64,000 nucleotides of DNA from the NCBI GenBank assembly GCA_963169645.1, contig CAUJCO010000013.1, positions 124,001-188,000 on the forward strand. The letters are read 5' to 3'. Positions 62,102 through 64,000 of the stretch are shown in pieces. Position 1 is the stretch's first letter; each line of letters begins with the position of its first letter. This stretch comes from Bacteroidota bacterium. GTDB lineage: Bacteria; Bacteroidota; Bacteroidia; Chitinophagales; JADIYW01. The position numbers and the translations under genes are program-made. The notes beneath the pieces are model-generated. The model did no database searches and had not been told where the DNA came from. It saw only the letters and a list, made by a program, of their open reading frames with translations.

Positions 62102-63448
62102 ATGAAGCATATTTCTTTGTTTTTTATATTGATGATTACTATGTGCTTTCATAGTAATGCGCAATTGCCAATTATTCCAAAGCCCAACAAGATTCTATAT
62201 AAAGAAGGAAAATTTACTTATGCAAAAGGCTTTGATGTAAAAATTATTCGTGGTGATTACGTCACTCAAGCTTTGCAAAGAAATTTCGTTGAGTTTGCGA
62301 AATCAAAAAAAATTCCGATTGTTTCATTTTCATCTACTACTATTACACTTAATTTATTGAAGGAAAAAAGCGACAGTACTTTAATGGATGCCTACACGAT
62401 GCAAATCACACCAACATCTATTGCAATTACTTCTAGCTCCAACGCCGGATTGTTTTATGGCATTCAAAATTTAGTACAAATTATCAATAGTGATTCCACT
62501 AAAACGATTGCTTGTGCAGACATTACCGACGAACCGATTTTCGCCTATCGCGGTTTTCATTTAGATGTGGCACATACGTATATTTCTACCACTGTTATCA
62601 AACAATATATTGATGTAATGGCAAAATTGAAGCTCAATAAATTTCAATGGCAATTAGCTGATGAAAAAAATTGTGCTATCGCATTTCAGCCAAATACAGA
62701 TACGATTGCATCCCAAAACCGTTATTCATTGGATGAAATAAAAGACGTTGTAAAATATGCCGGCGAACGATTTATTACGGTTATTCCAGAAATTAATTTT
62801 GCCGCCATTACTACTGCAAACGACAGCAATTTTATTAATACAAATGAAACATTAGGAAAAATAATTGCCTTATTCCCGAGCAAGCAAATACATTTAAGTA
62901 ATTCAAAATTTATTCCACAATCAATTCGTTCTTATTTAGCCAATCAATCTATTGCTGTTTTAGTAAGAGATATTGCACCTACCAACAATGAAATTTATCA
63001 AGCATATAACAGTAAAAAAAATGGAATTGCAATAGCTAAAAATGGTTCAGATGTGATACTTTCGCCACGTGACTATTGTTCGTTGGATTTTCAGCAAGAT
63101 TGGGATGATGAAAAAAAAGCATTCTATATGTCTTACCTTCCTTTAGATAAAGCCTATTCATTTAATCCACTCTCTAAAATTTCGGATTTAAATGTACGTA
63201 AACATATCATCGGTAGCCAAGCCTGTGCACCTACTCAATATATAAAAGATGAAACAGAATTGGAATATATGGTGTTTCCGCGTTTAATTGCATTAGCTGA
63301 ATGTATGTGGACAGCAGCATCCAATAAAAAATTCAAAGACTTTGAAGCTCGACTTAAAAAACAAAAAAATTATTTCTATAAAGAAAAAGAAATCATCTTT
63401 GATTTAGTACATATCAATCCGAATAAGGCAAAGAAGAAAAATAAATAA
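62102..63448 (+). CDS. GH20 beta-hexosaminidase homologue, probably inactive
   Basis: 448 residues with a signal peptide (FHSNAQ). It has the GH20b domain (LPIIPKPNKILYKEGKF, SNAGLFYGIQNLVQII) and a catalytic-barrel start (AYRGFHLDVAHTYI...KLNKFQWQLADEKN). The expected Asp-Glu catalytic pair (HxGGDE) is replaced: after ALFPS the sequence is KQIHLSNSKF, with neither residue. The barrel end (GSQACAPTQYI...FPRLIALAECMWT) lacks the usual Trp and Glu of the sugar site. Overall length is short, missing parts of the barrel. Role could be sugar binding. Shares 77 bases with upstream fur only as intergenic space. Confidence 0.75.
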   Translation: MKHISLFFILMITMCFHSNAQLPIIPKPNKILYKEGKFTYAKGFDVKIIRGDYVTQALQRNFVEFAKSKKIPIVSFSSTTITLNLLKEKSDSTLMDAYTMQITPTSIAITSSSNAGLFYGIQNLVQIINSDSTKTIACADITDEPIFAYRGFHLDVAHTYISTTVIKQYIDVMAKLKLNKFQWQLADEKNCAIAFQPNTDTIASQNRYSLDEIKDVVKYAGERFITVIPEINFAAITTANDSNFINTNETLGKIIALFPSKQIHLSNSKFIPQSIRSYLANQSIAVLVRDIAPTNNEIYQAYNSKKNGIAIAKNGSDVILSPRDYCSLDFQQDWDDEKKAFYMSYLPLDKAYSFNPLSKISDLNVRKHIIGSQACAPTQYIKDETELEYMVFPRLIALAECMWTAASNKKFKDFEARLKKQKNYFYKEKEIIFDLVHINPNKAKKKNK

Positions 63449-63453
63449 GCAGC

Positions 63454-63780
63454 TCACAAATTAATCATTATCACACCGACAATAATAATAGCGGTGCCTG
63501 CAATTTGTTTCCACGTAATAACATCATTAAACAGAAAATAAGACACGACCAACAACCCTACTATTGTAAGTGAAAAGAATACTGCACTTGCAATGTTTAA
63601 TGGAACCGTCTTGAGTGATTCAGTCATACAGATAGAATTTAGTAAACCGAAAATTAAAGCCACCGAAAATATGGTCCATTTTTTTGACGGCTGTTGTTGC
63701 ACCATCGCAGCATACTTGAATCCTATATTTGTTAAGATACTAAACAATATCGCCAGCCAAATCCAATAATTAGAGAACAT
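63454..63780 (-). CDS. Small four-helix transporter-like protein (SMR/EamA type)
   Basis: 108 residues with four hydrophobic helices (about 5-22, 36-52, 62-80, 88-107), the size and layout of small multidrug-resistance or half-EamA proteins. In EmrE the essential Glu14 lies in the first helix; the aligned place here is Ser in LAILFSILTNIGF, so it is probably not a proton-coupled drug exporter of that kind. Other small DMT proteins (for example ArnE/F-like) also lack it. Convergent with the GH20 gene, six bases apart. Confidence 0.8.
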   Translation of the reverse strand: MFSNYWIWLAILFSILTNIGFKYAAMVQQQPSKKWTIFSVALIFGLLNSICMTESLKTVPLNIASAVFFSLTIVGLLVVSYFLFNDVITWKQIAGTAIIIVGVIMINL

Positions 63781-63903
63781 ACATTTGTTTTTTTTATTGA
63801 ATACTAAAATAGCATTTTAAGCAACATCATTAACTTTATCTTAATACTATATATACTCTATTATTTAGGTAGATTAAGTAGGTTTGTGTAAACAAATAGC
63901 AAG

Positions 63904-64000
63904 ATGAACTTTAAACACCACATCAGTTTTATCAAAGGAATTACCTGGCGACTTGTTGCCACTACTGACACCGTATTATTATCTTATATATACACCGGAC
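63904..64000 (+). CDS. DUF2061 membrane protein (3' end outside window)
   Basis: Thirty-two codons are visible from ATG 63904. ISFIKGITWRLVATTDTVLLS and the following YIYTG resemble the first helix of DUF2061 proteins (SxxKAIxWRxxAxxDTxxxxYxxTG), small membrane proteins often linked with sulfate assimilation genes. A -7-like element TAGGTTTG (63879-63886) lies 17 bases upstream. The rest is beyond the window. Confidence 0.75.
   Translation, partial: MNFKHHISFIKGITWRLVATTDTVLLSYIYTG

Overview
The window is a 64 kb piece of an AT-rich chromosome from a member of the Bacteroidota, probably a Chitinophagia/Saprospiria/Sphingobacteriia-type lineage. The reasons are: several -7 elements of the form TAnnTTTG, a gldB homologue next to nadE, a RemB/Wzi-like outer-membrane protein, a secreted esterase with a type IX secretion (T9SS) tail, and the ileS - DksA/TraR-like - lspA order. 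I see almost only chromosomal genes with coding density near 90 percent. There is no prophage, transposase, CRISPR array, rRNA or convincing tRNA.

Layout. 1-6.6 kb: 3' part of a dipeptide/oligopeptide ABC permease gene, psd, recA (opposite strand), then a sugar-phosphate transferase gene overlapping a RemB/Wzi-like barrel gene (surface polysaccharide or gliding). 6.7-11.7 kb: ileS, a Lys/Ala/Pro-rich protein with a DksA/TraR-like tail, and lspA. 11.8-21.5 kb: a secreted protein, an alkyltransferase-like DNA-repair protein, dnaN, a GT4 glycosyltransferase, two uncharacterised genes, nadE, gldB, and a PhnP-type metallo-hydrolase. 21.6-30 kb: Rrf2 regulator, DUF2461, serA, adk, a DM13 lipoprotein, obg, a GMC oxidoreductase, and a long acyl-CoA dehydrogenase. 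30-38 kb: DUF937 protein, a medium-chain dehydrogenase/reductase, then a tetR-tolC-MFP-RND efflux operon with a perfect inverted repeat in its promoter. 38-47.4 kb: FKBP lipoprotein, low-molecular-weight phosphatase, secreted esterase, a PhoR/PhoB-type two-component pair, rfbA, galE, a small secreted protein, and a NatAB-type ABC exporter. 47.5-54.9 kb: grpE-dnaJ, a TlpA-like thioredoxin, an alpha/beta hydrolase, a helical periplasmic protein with Spy-like repeats, a soluble TPR-kinase-receiver hybrid, and a divergent LytTR response regulator. 54.9-56.4 kb: two clusters of paired hairpin repeats on either side of an orphan lipoprotein gene; this is the most accessory-looking part. 56.5-61.1 kb: tetR, FadB-like, S23-like four-helix-bundle and thiolase genes, a beta-oxidation operon. 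61.1-64 kb: an intergenic region with an orphan terminator, a Fur-family regulator, a GH20 homologue that seems to lack its catalytic acids, a small 4-TM transporter-like protein, and the start of a DUF2061 gene.

The window does not contain one obvious new multi-gene system. The items most worth a second look are the bipartite hairpin repeats around the lipoprotein gene, the orphan terminator and possible small RNA upstream of fur, the inactive-looking GH20 protein, the histone-H1-like/zinc-less DksA fusion, the efflux-operon operator, and several -7 elements that end only 5-11 bases before start codons, which suggests leaderless or near-leaderless mRNAs. No database searches were run. Family names rest on recognised motifs, and positions of membrane segments and domains are estimates from reading.
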